Positions 1 through 11,299 of a stretch of DNA of 64,000 bases are shown piece after piece. This stretch comes from Saururus chinensis (Eukaryota > Streptophyta > Magnoliopsida > Piperales > Saururaceae). The stretch lies in contig CP141150.1 of the NCBI GenBank assembly GCA_035235625.1, positions 10,912,001 through 10,976,000 on the forward strand, in the 5' to 3' direction. Under the pieces are notes generated by a model. It was not told the origin of the DNA, ran no database searches, and saw only the letters and a program-made list of their open reading frames with translations. Each line of letters begins with the position of its first letter. Position 1 is the stretch's first letter. The position numbers and the translations under genes were made by a program.

Positions 1-1215
1 GTAGCGACGCATAGTTTTATGCGTCGCTACTACCTATTTTTTAAAAAAATTTCTTTTTTAAAAAAATCATTTTTAATTAATTTTTTCCCCCCCCCCACTC
101 TATCTCCCTCTCCTCACTCTCTCCAACTTCTTCTCCCTCTCTCTCTTCCCTCTCTCCCTCTTCCTCCCCCTCTCCCTCTCCCTCTCCCTCTCCCTCTCTC
201 CTCCCTCTCTCCTCTCACTCCTCCCTCTCTCCACCCTCTTTCCTCCCTATCTCCACCCTATCTCTCTCCTCTCTCTCGCTCTCTCTCTCCTCTCTCCCTC
301 CTCTCTTTCTCTCTCTCCTCTCTATCTCTCTCCCTCCCTCCCTCTCATCTCTCTCTCCTCCCTCTCTTTCTCTCTCTCACCTCCCTCCCTCTAATCTTTC
401 CTCCCCTCTCTCTCTCCTCTCTCTCCTCATATTCTCTCTCTCCTAACTCTCACTCTCTCTCTCAATGCGCTCTCTTCACTCTCTATTTTATTATATATTA
501 TATTTTAATATTAATAATAAAATTTAACAAATAAAATATATTATATATAAATAGTGAATTATTAACACTAGTTTTTATTAAAAATTTAATATTTATTTAT
601 TATAAATTTAAATAGTAAATATTGAATAAAATATATTATATTTAAAAATTTTATTATAATTTTCTAATATTTATTTATTTAATAAAATAATATAACAAAG
701 CTATTAGTGATGCTTGTTAACAAACGTCGCTATTAGAAATAGTATTTGTGATGCTTATTAACAAGCGTCGCTACTAATTTAAATTTTGTATTTTTTTTAT
801 TTTTAATTCAATACTATTACGGACGCTTTTCTATGCGTTGCTAATAGTAGCACTATTAGCAACGCTTGTATATATGCATCGCTATTGAGAAAGTCATTAG
901 CGACACTTAATGAAAAGCAAGGCTAATAATTATATTTTTTTCTTTTTTTTATTTAAAATATGTATCTTTTAGCGATGGTTATATGAAGTGTCGCAAATAG
1001 ATGAACTATTAACAATGCTTATAATAAAGTGCAACTAATACTAATCCTATTAGCGACGCTTTAAGATAAGCGTCGCTAATATATAACTATTAGAGATGTA
1101 TATGAAAATATGTCGCTAATAGTTCAATTTTTTGTGACATTTTTTTATACGTCGCAAATACTTGTTTTTAACGATATTTAGCTAAGCGTCGCTAATACTC
1201 CATTTTGTTGTAGTG
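1..1215. mobile_element. Right part of a CACTA (En/Spm-like) DNA transposon, cut by window start
   Basis: The segment ends in TTTTGTTGTAGTG at 1215, the complement of a CACTACAA-type CACTA terminus. The last 500 bases are packed with diverged copies, in both orientations, of a TAGCGACGC-type motif, which fits the subterminal repeats to which CACTA transposases bind. The inner part is a pyrimidine tract followed by AT-rich sequence. The left end lies outside the window and no transposase frame is visible, so this piece looks non-autonomous. It abuts LTR-like sequence at 1216, which suggests insertion into an LTR. Confidence 0.75.
100..482. repeat. Polypyrimidine (CT/CCT) tract inside the CACTA element
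   Basis: Almost 400 bases of C and T on the plus strand with very few purines. The open frame running through it (19-534) is a serine/leucine/proline-only artefact and is not annotated as a gene. Confidence 0.9.
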
Positions 1216-1915
1216 TCGATACCAAGAATGTGCGATTCCAACTTCGGGGTAAGAAGTTATCACGTGTTAAAAATTAAATATTTTTGGATTAAAATAATAT
1301 AGAAAAATATTATTTTAATCAAAAAAAGAAAAAATAGTTGTCGTCATTGATGACGCAAGTAGCTGGCATTAGCCACGCTGCCCAACGCACAGCACGGCGC
1401 CAAGAGGTGGGGGCCCGCCTGACAAGCAGAGGCCGCTCGTTAACCTGCCTGTCTGTGGGACAAGGCCCATGCAACGTGACTGCACATAGTGTGCGCAGCC
1501 CACGGCTAGCGTGTGGCGCACCGCATAGACGCGTGTCGCATGGTGCATGCATATGGCATGGGTGTTTCGTACACCCATGGCTCCTCCTTTATAAATGCGG
1601 ATTCCATTCATTTTTCCAGGGGAGTTTTCCGACTAGTTCTGAGTCTATTTTCTTCTATTTTTGAGGCGTTCCTAACTAATTCGAGGGTGATATACGCAAT
1701 AACATGGTCCATTCCTCAAGTTGGCACTCCTAAAAGGGAGGAATGACCCGGGGCAAGAGGAGGCTCTATTGGCCACCCTCTTGCCCCAAGAGAAAGAGAA
1801 TGACCCAAAAAAGAGAGGAGGATCCGTCCTCCACCACCGGGCCACATCGAGATTCGTGGCTTGAGTAGGGGAGGCTCCTTCCTCCACCGAAGGGCTATGT
1901 AGTTAGAGAAACACT
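1216..1915 (-). mobile_element. LTR-like copy A of a long-LTR retrotransposon (partial)
   Basis: The stretch is a diverged copy of 4455-5150. It has the same run of features: a 'taccaagaa' start, TTCGGGGTAAGAAGTTAT, a GC-rich core, GTTGGCACTCCTAAAAG, and the repeated 'gaggaggctc...tcctccaccgaagggc' phrases. The orientation is taken from copy B, whose far end reads TGTAACACCC on the minus strand. It is broken at its left by the CACTA insertion. Short frames here are not genes. Confidence 0.6.
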
Positions 1916-4432
1916 CATTTATATACTCCAATTGTGCTGTGTTGGAGTTCATTTATATACTCTGATTGTCATTTTTGTCGTTCTACATATGTGATATCAG
2001 AATTAAAGAGAATTCCGATTGTGACTATTTGTTCTTTATGTAATATTGGAATTAAAGAGAATTCTAATTGTCCCTATTGTTTTGTATGTGATATTGGAAT
2101 TATGAAGAATTTTGATTGTTAATGTTCCATTCTATACGTGAGATATCGGATGTGAGATATCCGATTTGTGAATGCTATCTTATACTTCGTATGTGTTGTG
2201 TCGGATTCAAGGTGAATTCCGATTGTGAGTTTTCTGTTCTATGAATGTTGCATTGGATTTAATACGAACTCCGATTTTATGAATTTCGATTTTGAAATAG
2301 AAATGATTTTAAAATTTTTGTCTTGCATGCATTGCAAGAGATTTGCTTCGAAAGTTGATTTTATGAATTTTGATTTTGAGTAAAAAATTATTTAAATTTT
2401 TTTTACTGAGTTTGCTAAATCAAGTTTTTATATGAATTCTGATTTTGAATTTAATTCAATCAAAAATATTTGTTTTAAGTATGTTACACGATTTCCTAAA
2501 AAAATATTTTGCAGTGACTTCGATTTTGAATGGTTCGTATGTTGCTTCGATTTCAAATGTTCTAAACTTTGAAATTTTATTTTTAATTATTTCAAAAGAC
2601 GGTGAAACCACCTAAGAGAAACCACCAATGCATCCACAATAAGGGATATGCTGTCGAATGCTCTAGTGTTTGTTTTGTCGATGAATTTCACAAAGTCTGC
2701 ATTTCAAAAGATTCACTTTAAATTAGAGTGAATTTGTTTGAAAGATAAAAAAAATATTTTCAAAGGAGGTAGAACTCCTATGAGGAACCACCAAACGCCC
2801 GTGGTATGTTACACGAGGTGTCAATGGATCTCTCTAAGGATAGTTATGCCGGTGTTTCAAAATAAAATTTCAAAATATTCGCATTTTAAAAGTTTGCTCT
2901 ACCTTAGAGGAAAATTATTTCAAAAGCAAGTGGCATTCCTGAAGAGGGACTGCCCAACGTTCGTGTTATGGGACACGTAATGTAGGTAGACTACTTTATG
3001 GTTGAGTTTCTGGTAATTTTATTATAAAAAGTTAATTCCAGACCTTCTATATTTGGAAAAACGATTTGAAATTATAAAGTTGTCTTGATGGCTAGTAGAA
3101 TTACTAAGAGGAAACTATCACACCCATGTTATGGGACATGCGACGTAGATGGGTATCTCTTACATAAATTCACTCGTATATCAAGGTGAATTTTAATTTC
3201 AAGTCTAGTTTTGTTGGGTATGCATTTTTGAGTTGTGATGTGAATGTGGAATGTCCGTTTTAAGTGGGATCTGAATCCTGAGGGTTGGTTGTGGAGTATT
3301 TTGATCGAACCTGATTTATGGCTCTGTTTTGTGAAAAGAAAATTTATGGAAAAATAATTTGGTGCATACGATGGTATGTGAGTGTTGATGTATTTTGATT
3401 TCATGCGAGCCACTAGTGTTTTGGTTTCATACAGTGATGTGATTTGAACTGATCCTTGTGCGTACCCCTAAGTGTATGGTTACGTGCCTTGATCTGGATG
3501 CCCACTGAGAAAAATAATTGGCAAGTGGTGCACACAAGGTGGAGTATCATGGGAAAACTCTGTCCCTAAGTGGCCCTCGTTTGCCCCATGAGCGCTGAGG
3601 GTAGGCCATTAGGTATCACGGCTTGTGTTGCGATCAGATGTGTTGTACGTACCACTTAGTGTATTGGACATACATGTGGATGCCCGCCGAGAAAAATAAT
3701 CGGCAAGTGGCGCACACAAAGTGGAGTATAGTGGGAAAACTTCTTCCCTAAGTGGCCCTTGTTTGCCCCATGAGTGCCGAGGGTAGGCCGTAGGGTATCA
3801 AAGCTTGTGGATTTGATGTGTTTTGACTCTGGAGTGAGTTTGTGGATGTGATTTGATTCGGAATTGAAATTGTAGCTAATATGCTTTTATGTGCTTTGAG
3901 TTGATTTGCTACACAATCTTTCTGAAAAGAAAAATGTCCGATTTTTAAACTTATAACCGGTTTTTTGTGAAATGGTTTATCCGATTAATTTATCAAATTG
4001 TGATTATCAAATAATTAAATGTCCAAGAGTCTGTTTGTGGTTGACGAGATCTGTTTAGTTCGGATATGCTATGATGTGTTTTGATTCCAAGTAATGATTT
4101 ATTTGATTTTTATTTTTATTCAAGTGTTTGATCCGATCTTAGGTTGTTAGATTATGTTGTGATGGGTTTATCCAGTCTTAAATTATCAGATTTTGGTTAC
4201 GAGTGCTTATTCTGATCATAATTATCGGATTTGGTTTTGTGTTATCCGATTGTAATTATCAAATTTGGTTCATGCTATCGACTATGAAGTCTCGGATTTT
4301 GCTTATGCCTATGTTACCTGATTTTTAACAATTGGGGTATGTTTTTAAAAGTATTATCCGAGTAATTATTGAAATGTTGTCTGCTATCAAAATAATGGCC
4401 GAATAACCTACCAATGTTTGGACTTGTTTCGA
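1916..4432. other. Non-coding, degenerate repeat sequence between two LTR-like copies
   Basis: There is no convincing gene. The left part (1930-2560) repeats a loose phrase of the type 'gtgatatyggaattaaagagaattc'. A 182-bp tandem duplication lies at about 3470-3815; the phrase 'tggatgccc..c.gagaaaaataat' recurs at 3495 and 3677. The rest is AT-rich with scattered 'ttatccgat' phrases. It is probably the remains of a retrotransposon or its long LTR. Confidence 0.5.
3470..3815. repeat. Tandem duplication, period about 182 bp
   Basis: Two consecutive units share 'tggatgccc', 'gagaaaaataat.ggcaagtgg', 'gtggagtat.gtgggaaaact' and 'cgagggtaggcc'. The units differ by scattered point changes, so the duplication is not recent. 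No coding frame follows the period. Confidence 0.75.
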
Positions 4433-6383
4433 AGGGCTCGTCGATACAAGTATGTTGGTACCAAGAACGCGCGACTCCGACTTCGGGGTAAGAAGTTATT
4501 GCGTGTTAAAGTTTAGGTATTTTTGGATTAAAATAATAAGAAAAAATATTATTTTAATTAGAAAAAGACAAAATAGCTAGCATCATTGATGATGCCAACA
4601 ACTGGCATTAGTCGTGCCACCCGATGAGTGGCGGGCTACCCATCCGCCAAATGAGGCCCGCATTGCAGGCCGGCTATCGAGCGACGCTGGGGAGCCTCAA
4701 GTCGCGACCGCATGCCGCATGTGCGGCACGCTGCCAGTGCATCGTGTGTCATGTAGACACACGCCGCATGGTGCACGTGTATGGCATGGGTGTTTCGTAT
4801 GCCCACGGATCCTCCTATAAAAATTCAGATTCTGTTCATTTTTTAAGGGAGTTTTCTGACTCATTCTGAGTCCGTTTTCTTCTGTTCTTGAAGCGTTCCT
4901 AAATAATTCGAGGGTGGTCTACACAATGAAATGGTTCATTTATCGAGTTGGCACTCCTAAAAGGGGGGAACAACTTGGGGCAAGAGGAGGCTCTATCCGC
5001 CACCCTTCGGCCCCAAAAGAGAAAGAAACAGCCCAGGAAAGAGAGGAGGCTCCATCCTCCGCCACCGGGCCACATCGGGAGTTGTGGCGCGAAGTAGTGG
5101 AGGCTCCATCCTCCACCAAAGGGCCGTGCAGTGAGAGAAACGCTCTTGGGTAAGGGACGTTCTGTCCGTCACTTACGAGCACGGGAAAAGAAAAGAGTCT
5201 CCGGGTAAAGGGGGTTCTATCTGTGGCTTACGAGCGCACTAAATGTTAAGTGTCGTTAGGAAGGGGGAGGATAAGCTTGGGGCAAGGGTAGGCTCTGTCC
5301 ACTGACCTCATGCCCCAAAGAGATAGATAAATGGCCCGGAGAGAGAGGAGGCTTCGCCTCCGTCACCGGGCCAAATCAAGTGAGGTGGCCCTGAATGGGG
5401 GGAGGCTCTACCCTCCACCGAAGGGCAAGGGGAGTGTGTGTCCATCGTCTTCTGATGCAAGGTGAAGATCTAGCGGAGGCTAGAGGAGTCTCTGTCCACT
5501 GTCTCTATATCTGAATGGGAGGATGCCAAGAAACGAGCAACCCCGAATACAGCTACCTCGCAAGACATTGGGAGAGTAAGCATTTCTGACCTGCTATTTT
5601 AATTATAGAATGCATGTGCTAGTTAGGGTATATGCTATACTATGATTCGTATGTTCAGTATGCTTATATGCCATGATGTGTGCCATCTCGCTCTGGGATA
5701 GAGTGAGACGTGTAACGTGTGTGCTTGGTCTCGGCTCAATGATAGAGCAAGACCTTTCTTTGTGTTCCATCTTGCTCTGGATTAGAGCAAGACATGTGGA
5801 GTGCGTGCGGTCTTGGCTTAATGATAGAGCGAGACATGTGATACGAGTGGTCTCAGCTCAGTGATGGAGTGAGACGTGTAAATGTGATGAATCTGCCCTG
5901 GGGTAGAGCGAGGCATGTTATGGTGTTCATGTGGTGCTTGGCTCTGTGATAGAGCGAGATGTATGTTGCCGGTGTTTTATGGGTTTTTGTATAACTCCGA
6001 ATAAATATTTGGAGATACATATTTTATAAGTATATGTTTTTGGTATGTTTGATGTATGTAATGGTCATTAGGCATAATTACATACAAATCCTATCGTATC
6101 GGAGTAACATCATGGATGTTATCTGACACGTACATAGGCAACCAAAGGCAAGACAACATTGGCCTGATCAAAATTAGATATATAATTAGGTTTGTTCTGA
6201 CCTTTGCGTAACGGAGCACTAAAGTTCTGTAGAGAATAGAGGAATGTGAAGACTCTCGCACTCAGAGTTCTGCTGCTCTCGGTTCTGAATATTTTGGTTT
6301 TTACCTTTTCGGGATAGCCCGGAGTGCGGGTTATCCCCTATGGACCGCTTGCTCAGGTTAGTTTTCTGAGCCAGGGTGTTACA
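4433..6383 (-). mobile_element. LTR-like copy B (ends ...GGTGTTACA; minus-strand start TGTAACACCC)
   Basis: From GGCTCGTCGATACAAG to CAGGGTGTTACA this matches copy A (1216-1915), copy C (about 19359-22394) and, reversed, copy D (about 28230-29690). The minus-strand start TGTAACACCC is common in plant Ty3/gypsy LTRs. A run of phrases with 'gctctgg.atagag.gagac' (5690-5960) is shared with 21836-21950. No reverse transcriptase or integrase is visible next to it, so it is a solo or isolated LTR. Confidence 0.6.
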
Positions 6384-7110
6384 TCTCTCCCTCTCCTCTT
6401 GCTCTCCTCTCTCTCTATCTTTTCTTTCTCTCTCTCCTCTCCTCTCTCATCTCTTCTCTCTCCTCTCCTCTCTCCCCCCTCTCTCTCTCTCCCTCTCTCT
6501 CCTCTCCTCTCTCTCCCTCCCTCCCTCTCTCTCCCCCTCTCTATTTTCAATTAATTTTTTAAAATAATTTAGGTATTCATGACGCATAGTTTGTAGTAGC
6601 AAGGCATATCACTAAGCGTCACTACTACCTTAGGGTAGTGTAGTAGCGACGCCTATCGCTGAGTGTCGCTATTACCATAAGGTAGTAGCGACGCTACAAC
6701 ATATGCTTCATTACTATTACTTTTATTAATGTTTTTATTTTTTAAAAAAATTATTTAAAATTAAATAAATTCTTTCTCTCTACACTCACTCACTTTCTCT
6801 CTTCCTCACTCCCTCTCTTCTCTTTCTCTCTTCTCTCTCTCTCCTCTTTCCCTCTCTCTCTCCTCTCTCTTTCCTCTATTCTCTCTCTCCTCTCCTCTCT
6901 TTCTCCCTCTCCCTCTCTCCCTCTCCTCTCTCTCTCTCCCTCCCTCCCTCTCCCTTCCTCTCTCTCCTTCTCTCTCTCTCTCTCCTCACTCTCTAGTTTT
7001 TATCAATTTTTTTAAAATAATTTAGGTATTCGCAATGCATAGCTTGGTACATCGCTACTACCTTATTGTAGCAGCGAGGCATATCGCTAACACTACTCAA
7101 TCAAGCTCGC
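6384..7110. mobile_element. CACTA-like internal debris: pyrimidine tracts and GCGTCGC repeats
   Basis: Two pyrimidine tracts (6385-6546 and 6775-7000) are each followed by 'tttaaaataatttaggtattc.c.a.gcatag' and TAGCGACGC-type palindromic repeats. This is the same architecture as in the CACTA elements elsewhere in the window. No terminal CACTA sequence is visible, so it is a fragment. Confidence 0.6.
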
Positions 7111-7614
7111 CTCAAAGTTCCTTTGTCCCAACGGCAACTTTGTCACCAAAGTAATTCGATTTTTACGTACCCATTACTAGTGTCTATGATTATTCAAAAT
7201 CTATTTTATTTTTTGCTTATAAATTCTTATTAGAACTCCAATTTTTTGGCTCCAAACATTCTTATTTTGTTTCTTTATTCGTGTTGTTACTATTTTACAT
7301 GTTGAGTTCAATTTCATGGCAAAGTAAAAAAGAAGTATTTTTTGTTTGAACTTGAAGACAAATTCAAGGTTTCATTTATGTGCACTTCATGTGTGTCCAC
7401 CCATAGAAAGTGGTACCGATTGAAATAGGTATTAGGCCCAAAAGTCCGTGGCCTGGACTGAGCCCGTCTAAATTTCAAGCCAGGCCAAATTTTTAACATT
7501 AGCTACGGGTTTAGGCCATGCCTTCTTCTCTTGGGCTAGGCCCGGGCCCGGGCCTATCCCTGCCCATAAGGCCCGGGCTGCTTGCACCCCTACTTAGAGG
7601 AAGTGGTATCTCTG
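7111..7614. other. Intergenic; one end of a hAT-like element near 7593
   Basis: No gene. The stretch 7430-7593 is GC-rich with repeated 'ggcccggg' and ends GCTTGCACCCCTA. Its complement, TAGGGGTGCAAGC, is typical of hAT element termini in plants. A matching left terminus or target duplication was not found. Confidence 0.4.
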
Positions 7615-9104
7615 TCTTCGTAGCCTTTTTCTCAATCACGCTTGTATATGTAAAACAAGAAATATTATCATCGTATATAAACGAGTTGCTTCGTGTAAAT
7701 TGCCGGAGAACGTGAACTGTGCTGCCTGGAAATGCAAGGACAGCTCATTCAATTACAAATTAAGTTCATTTATTGATGACCAGGACCAGTGCAGTCAAGT
7801 CAACAATACGTAACACCAGTTTCCCATCTCATCATCTACCTGCTCGTAATATTACTGATTTGCAAGAATGTGCTAAAGTGGTTTAAAGGAAACGTTTACA
7901 ATGAGCCTTAGCGAACGTATAGGAGCTTATTATTTACGAAATAATGATGTATATATTAATATAAGTAATACTAATACTAATATAAGTTTATAAGGAGTTA
8001 TCGATCTTAAATATCAAAGGTTTTTATGTACAACTTAAATTAAACACGTTATGAGTAAAGAACATGAAAAATAATTTCTTATTTAAAACTAATAAATAAG
8101 AAAGCAATTTATATTCCGCTCGAGGTGTTGGTAATTAATTCCGTGGGCCATTTTGTTCATCAGTCTATCACTTCATCTATAAGTAATCAGAATCTACATG
8201 CTTATAACATATTAAATATTTTTGAAGTTGTGTAGATGCACCGTAACAATTTTCTCAGTATCCCATTTCTCAATTGCCGCTTATAAAATCTTTATAATTT
8301 CTCTTAATACTTTATAATACATTTTTTTCTTACTTCGCTACCTAAATTTATCCCTCCTTCCCTCCCTCCCAGCAACCAGCGATCACACCATCGCGCCGCC
8401 CCTGACCTAATAGTGGCAAGATCTGATTACGGCCATAGGCACCAATCCTCTGACCTAATGGCAGTCAGAGACTCGTCACGGGCCTAGCAGCGGCCAGAGG
8501 CACTAACCCTGTAGCTGCTGCACGGCCAGAGACTGAAAAGTGAAAACCTTGGTTTTCTACTGCCATGTAGCCAGCGGTTTGGAGGCTCTAGTTTCCAGCG
8601 GCTGTGAGTAGTAGAAAGTCTTGGAGCCTCTCTTATGGTTGACAGAGGCGCCAAGCCTCCAGCCAGGGCTTGGCCAGGACATAGGCATAGAGCGTGGCTG
8701 CCTTCTCTGTAGCCAAATTTGGATAGGCTAACCGGTGACACGACAGTAGTTGCCTTCGCCGGAGATAACATTGTCTTAATTTGAAAGTAGTGGAAGGGAA
8801 AAGAGATACGGGTTTCAGTTGGGGTAAGAGGGAAAGAAATAGTAGAGGTATATGGGGTTTACAAAGTTCTTAAGAAAATACATATAGAGGCATTCTATAT
8901 TTTTGTCATTTACATAGTTTGAAATCAGCTTTGATTGCCCGGGAGTACACAGCAACTTCTCAGCCCATGTGTGGACAATCCCTAAGCCGTTAACGCATTA
9001 GCTACAATCCCAATACTTTTGACTTTGATTTCCTTCTTCTAAATCCAAGTTCAACCACTCTCGCCAGACACCCATCGTTTTAATCCCATCCCCTTTACTT
9101 TCTG

Positions 9105-9112
9105 TATATATA
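9105..9112 (+). promoter_or_regulatory. TATA box of Kunitz gene 1
   Basis: TATATATA followed by GGCTATAGCG lies 77 bases before the chosen start codon. The same motif sits at the same place in front of the other two copies, so it is probably the core promoter. Confidence 0.7.
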
Positions 9113-9135
9113 GGCTATAGCGTAATGCACAATGC

Positions 9136-9174
9136 ATGCACACATTATCCCTATTCTCTTCTCTTCGGCATTAG
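9136..9174 (+). promoter_or_regulatory. Short upstream ORF in the leader of Kunitz gene 1
   Basis: An ATG at 9136 opens 13 codons ending in TAG, before the main start. The homologous frames in copies 2 and 3 run on and overlap the main ATG. Further upstream ATGs lie at 9125 (other frame) and 9132 (in frame with the gene). Whether it is translated is unknown. Confidence 0.4.
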
Positions 9175-9188
9175 AAGCGGCAGTGCTC

Positions 9189-9812
9189 ATGAAGACGATC
9201 AACCATTTTCTTCTTTCACTCCTCCTCCTCAGTTTACTCTCCGCCCCCCACCTGACTGCCGAGGCTGCTGCCGCCCCGGAGGCCGTGCTGGACGTCTCAG
9301 GCCGCGACCTACGATCGGGGACGAAGTACTACATACTCCCGGCGCTCCGCGGCCAGCGAGGCGGCCTGACTCTTGCCGGCAGGAACAAGACCTGCCCATT
9401 CAACGTGGTCCAGGATGCCCACGAATTCTCCCCCGGTCTCCCTCTGATCTTCCATCCTGTCAACCCCAAGAAGGGCGTTGTCCGCCTGTCCACCGACCTC
9501 AACATCGCCTTCTCTGCGGCCGCCGTCTGCCCCGAGTCCACTGTGTGGAGGCTTGGCAGGCTCGAGACGGGGACTGGCCGGAGGTACGTGGGCATTGGCG
9601 GGGTGGTCGGCAACCCGAGCTGCTCTACGGTAAACAACTGGTTCAAGATAGAGAGATTTGGGAGGCAGAGCTACAAGCTGGTCTTCTGCCCCACTGTTTG
9701 CCAACACCGCAAACAGGCATGTGGGGATGTCGGCGTTGTAAATGGAGGCGGGAGGTTGTGGCTGGGACTGAGTGCCAAGCCTTTCCCTATCATGTTCAAG
9801 AAGGTGCAGTAA
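9189..9812 (+). CDS. Kunitz (STI/miraculin-type) protease inhibitor, copy 1
   Basis: Intact, intronless, 207 aa, the usual size for the family. Residues 1 to about 24 are a hydrophobic signal peptide (MKTINHFLLSLLLL), so the product is secreted or vacuolar. The Kunitz signature lies at 33-49 (VLDVSGRDLRSGTKYYI; one departure from the consensus, S37). Other hallmarks are TCPFNVVQ (68-75), GVVRLSTDLNIAFS (96-109), STVW, NWFKIE and YKLVFCPTVC. The reactive loop should fall near HPVNPKKG (89-96). N66-K-T is a possible glycosylation site. Cysteines are at 69, 114, 145, 167, 171 and 178. Members inhibit serine proteases, often against insects or pathogens, but some (miraculin) have other roles. An in-frame ATG at 9132 would add 19 residues; 9189 is chosen because all three copies share it and the signal peptide starts there. 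Confidence 0.93.
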   Translation: MKTINHFLLSLLLLSLLSAPHLTAEAAAAPEAVLDVSGRDLRSGTKYYILPALRGQRGGLTLAGRNKTCPFNVVQDAHEFSPGLPLIFHPVNPKKGVVRLSTDLNIAFSAAAVCPESTVWRLGRLETGTGRRYVGIGGVVGNPSCSTVNNWFKIERFGRQSYKLVFCPTVCQHRKQACGDVGVVNGGGRLWLGLSAKPFPIMFKKVQ

Positions 9813-9990
9813 TTAAATCAGTTTTAATTACTGGTATTATGTTATTAACATGTGTAAGAAATCCTGAATAAGTGAGATATCAGAATAAGGAGCTCTCCTC
9901 ATTGCGTGAGTGTCTTGAGTCGAGCCCATCCTGGTCGAAGTGTGAAGACTCTCACTGTAGAGTGATTGCGGCTGAGTTCCGCCTATACAA

Positions 9991-10217
9991 AAGCTTATGC
10001 TTCCCTAAAAATTTATGAAATTCTTTCTCGTTTTATATTAATAGACAAAATATGTGTTTCATATTAATAGCTCGAGTTTGTTTAATTTAAGTAATTGGGT
10101 ACTTAACTCAGGCCACTGCGGTCAGGTAATTAAGATGAGATCTTGTTGAATCCGAGAACGACCTAAAGAACATGCTCCATGGCATGGCCGGTGAGTCGCC
10201 ACTTCGGATCCGCTGTA
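9991..10217. other. Intergenic sequence after Kunitz gene 1
   Basis: 3' flanking sequence with no open frame of note. No clear terminator can be assigned; AATAAA-like signals are not decisive. Confidence 0.4.
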
Positions 10218-10410
10218 AATGAAAAATGCTTCTGTGACACGTTAAAAAAATACGTCAATATCCTACTTTAATTTTTAAAAATCATTGATAAGTGTAAGTC
10301 CCATTCACCAATAATTTTTAAAACATAAAATAAGATATAAGTCCCACTTATGTTTTAAAAAAATGAAGTAGGATATTGACGTTTTTGAACGTCAGGATAG
10401 CATTACTCCC
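10218..10410. mobile_element. Hairpin MITE (family shared with 50813-50987)
   Basis: The two ends are inverted copies: 'acgtcaatatcctactt' near 10251 and 'aagtaggatattgacgt' near 10365. The interior 'tcattgataagtgtaagtcccattcacc' resembles the element at 50813-50987. No protein is encoded and no clear target duplication is seen. Confidence 0.6.
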
Positions 10411-11299
10411 GAAACGTGACATTCACAAGTAAAAAGCACCCAGCTGTAATAAGTGTCCCCTCTCCCATAATTATATTGAACCGGATTTCCTCTCCACTAT
10501 TTTTCTAAACTCTTTGGTTCAACTGAGAATCGAAATGTGTTCACCTTCTAATTCCCAAGACGTCTTCTTTCCTCCGCCCTCCAAATCACTCCCTAATCCA
10601 ACAGCCCTCCTGATCAACCCCTAATCGCCGCACTCGGAGGAGGTGGTGGTGGTGATCACTCTCCTCGGATTGGCCGAATGTCTCCGAACCGGCAACGTTT
10701 GCGGGAGCTCAAAGCCCTGGGGCCAAAATGTCTAGCACTTCGATGTCAGCCCCACTGTCATCGCCGCTGCTTGCTAGGTGCTTTACAACATATCCAAAAA
10801 GTGTACAATGCTGGCTTCTAGGTATTCTAAGAACAACTGATATTCTATACTCCTTTCCCATCTGTATTGATTCACCTTGGATATGAACCGGGAAGACCAT
10901 CACCAGAAAAGGCAGTCTTGCGCAGCGAACAGAATCTTTATCTCCATGCATTGTCTAATTTGCATTCATCGCTAAATGCATCATATCTGCATCTCTCATT
11001 GGTAAGCATCATCCCTTGATTTAGAGTTATATATCCTGTTTTTTTAGAGGAATCTAAACTTATAATATTTTAACTTCAATTGATCCTCTTGTGCTGTATC
11101 TCTTATATATAGTTTATTCCTTTTGTGTTGTATCTCTTATATTTTATTAAACACTAGTAAAAGGTCTTAATGTTAAACGTCAAAATATTATTCCCTTATC
11201 TAACATCTTAAAAATATTTTTATAGACTCATATATGGCAAGTGAGGGGTCAAATGTTCCTAAGTGACCAGCATAATGAAGGTGATGGGCACAATGACGT
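10411..11299. other. Intergenic; short unassigned open frames
   Basis: A moderately GC-rich stretch (10560-10960) contains a short plus-strand frame from ATG 10679 and a shadow minus frame. Neither resembles a family I recognise. It may be the 5' flank or leader of the decayed FAR1-like gene that follows. Confidence 0.3.

Larger units (their letters stand above)
7615..9990 (+). repeat. Duplicated block, copy 1 (carries the first Kunitz inhibitor gene)
   Basis: Sequence from 'ctcaat.acg.ttgt.tatgtaaaac' through the gene and its 3' flank is shared with 12880-14370 and 34950-37330. Landmarks are 'gatgaccaggaccag', 'cagtttcccatctcat', 'tgggccattt', the 'ccagaggc' stretch (8400-8760, shared with 35860-36240), 'gaaatcagctttgattgcc' just upstream of the gene, and 'gataagtgagatatcagaa'-like sequence downstream. 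The three copies therefore arose by segmental duplication that included several hundred bases of promoter. Confidence 0.8.

Noticed and set aside
9125..9871. A 248-aa frame overlapping Kunitz gene 1 in another phase
   Set aside because: The Kunitz frame has signal peptide, family motifs and conservation in three copies. The overlapping frame is shorter in copy 2 and arises from GC-rich codons.
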